From Flammeovirgaceae bacterium 311 (GTDB lineage: Bacteria > Bacteroidota > Bacteroidia > Cytophagales > Cyclobacteriaceae): 64,000 bases of DNA. Shown here piece by piece: positions 63,952 through 64,000 of this stretch. Both the position numbers and the translations under genes were made by a program. Under the pieces are notes generated by a model. It did not search any database, had not been told where the DNA came from, and saw nothing but the letters and a program-made list of their open reading frames with translations. Position 1 is the first letter of the stretch. Every line of letters starts with the position of its first letter. The stretch lies in assembly GCA_000597885.1 (NCBI GenBank), contig CP004371.1, positions 4,989,001-5,053,000 on the forward strand, read 5' to 3'.

Positions 63952-64000
63952 CTGATCTGCCACCTGTAAAGATCCACAGTGGATGGCCTCTCATCCCGGC

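Noticed and set aside
1-64000. CRISPR arrays, insertion sequences, prophage or toxin-antitoxin systems
   Set aside because: No spaced identical repeats, transposase or integrase motifs, or phage genes were recognised by reading; only the REPIN-like doublet resembles a mobile repeat.

Overview
The window is chromosomal DNA from a Bacteroidota bacterium, most likely of the order Cytophagales. The evidence is the SusC/SusD-type outer-membrane pairs, a DUF4249 lipoprotein next to a TonB receptor, two subtilases with C-terminal type IX secretion sorting domains, a fused cbb3 oxidase subunit CcoNO, an ArgF'-type transcarbamylase, and promoters of the Bacteroidota form TTTG-N19/20-TAnnTTTG. I see no phage, transposase, plasmid or CRISPR signature. 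The only repeat resembling a mobile element is a pair of inverted palindromic repeats at 724-925.

Layout. 1-4.9 kb: end of an arginine operon (argF' partial, a lipoprotein gene, argB, argE, argH). 5.0-7.4 kb: two tandem DUF421 membrane proteins with zinc ribbons, a VOC-family protein and a Dabb-family protein. 7.6-15.9 kb: microaerobic respiration genes (ccoS, ccoNO, ccoQ, ccoP, ccoG; then ccoH and a SafE-like membrane protein; then hemN and a DUF6787 protein). 16.0-19.7 kb: an LDH/MDH-family dehydrogenase, a group III truncated haemoglobin and small genes. 19.8-25.3 kb: lepA, folD, queE and a PorE-like OmpA protein. 25.5-43.9 kb: three outer-membrane uptake loci. 44.6-51.5 kb: a secreted protein and two paralogous T9SS-sorted subtilases. 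51.6-64 kb: housekeeping genes (hldD, a queD/PTPS homologue, lpxB, clpX, clpP, tig, tRNA-Leu, relA/spoT, fur, purA, asnA).

Two regulatory arrangements stand out. First, the 410 bp between purA and asnA hold two successive short reading frames packed with Asn codons (7 of 24 and 4 of 35), each followed by an intrinsic terminator whose 5' arm can instead pair with RNA inside the preceding frame. This reads as a tandem, Asn-sensing, ribosome-mediated attenuator controlling asparagine synthetase. Second, the ccoS and ccoH promoters each carry two TGA-N6-TCA palindromes 22 bp apart. The truncated haemoglobin promoter carries one. In all three the proximal palindrome is centred 36.5 bp upstream of the last base of the -7 box, the place for an FNR/CRP-family activator. 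The oxidase, its assembly genes and the haemoglobin therefore look like one oxygen- or NO-responsive regulon.

Gene functions are inferred from recognisable motifs and family memory. No database search was run.
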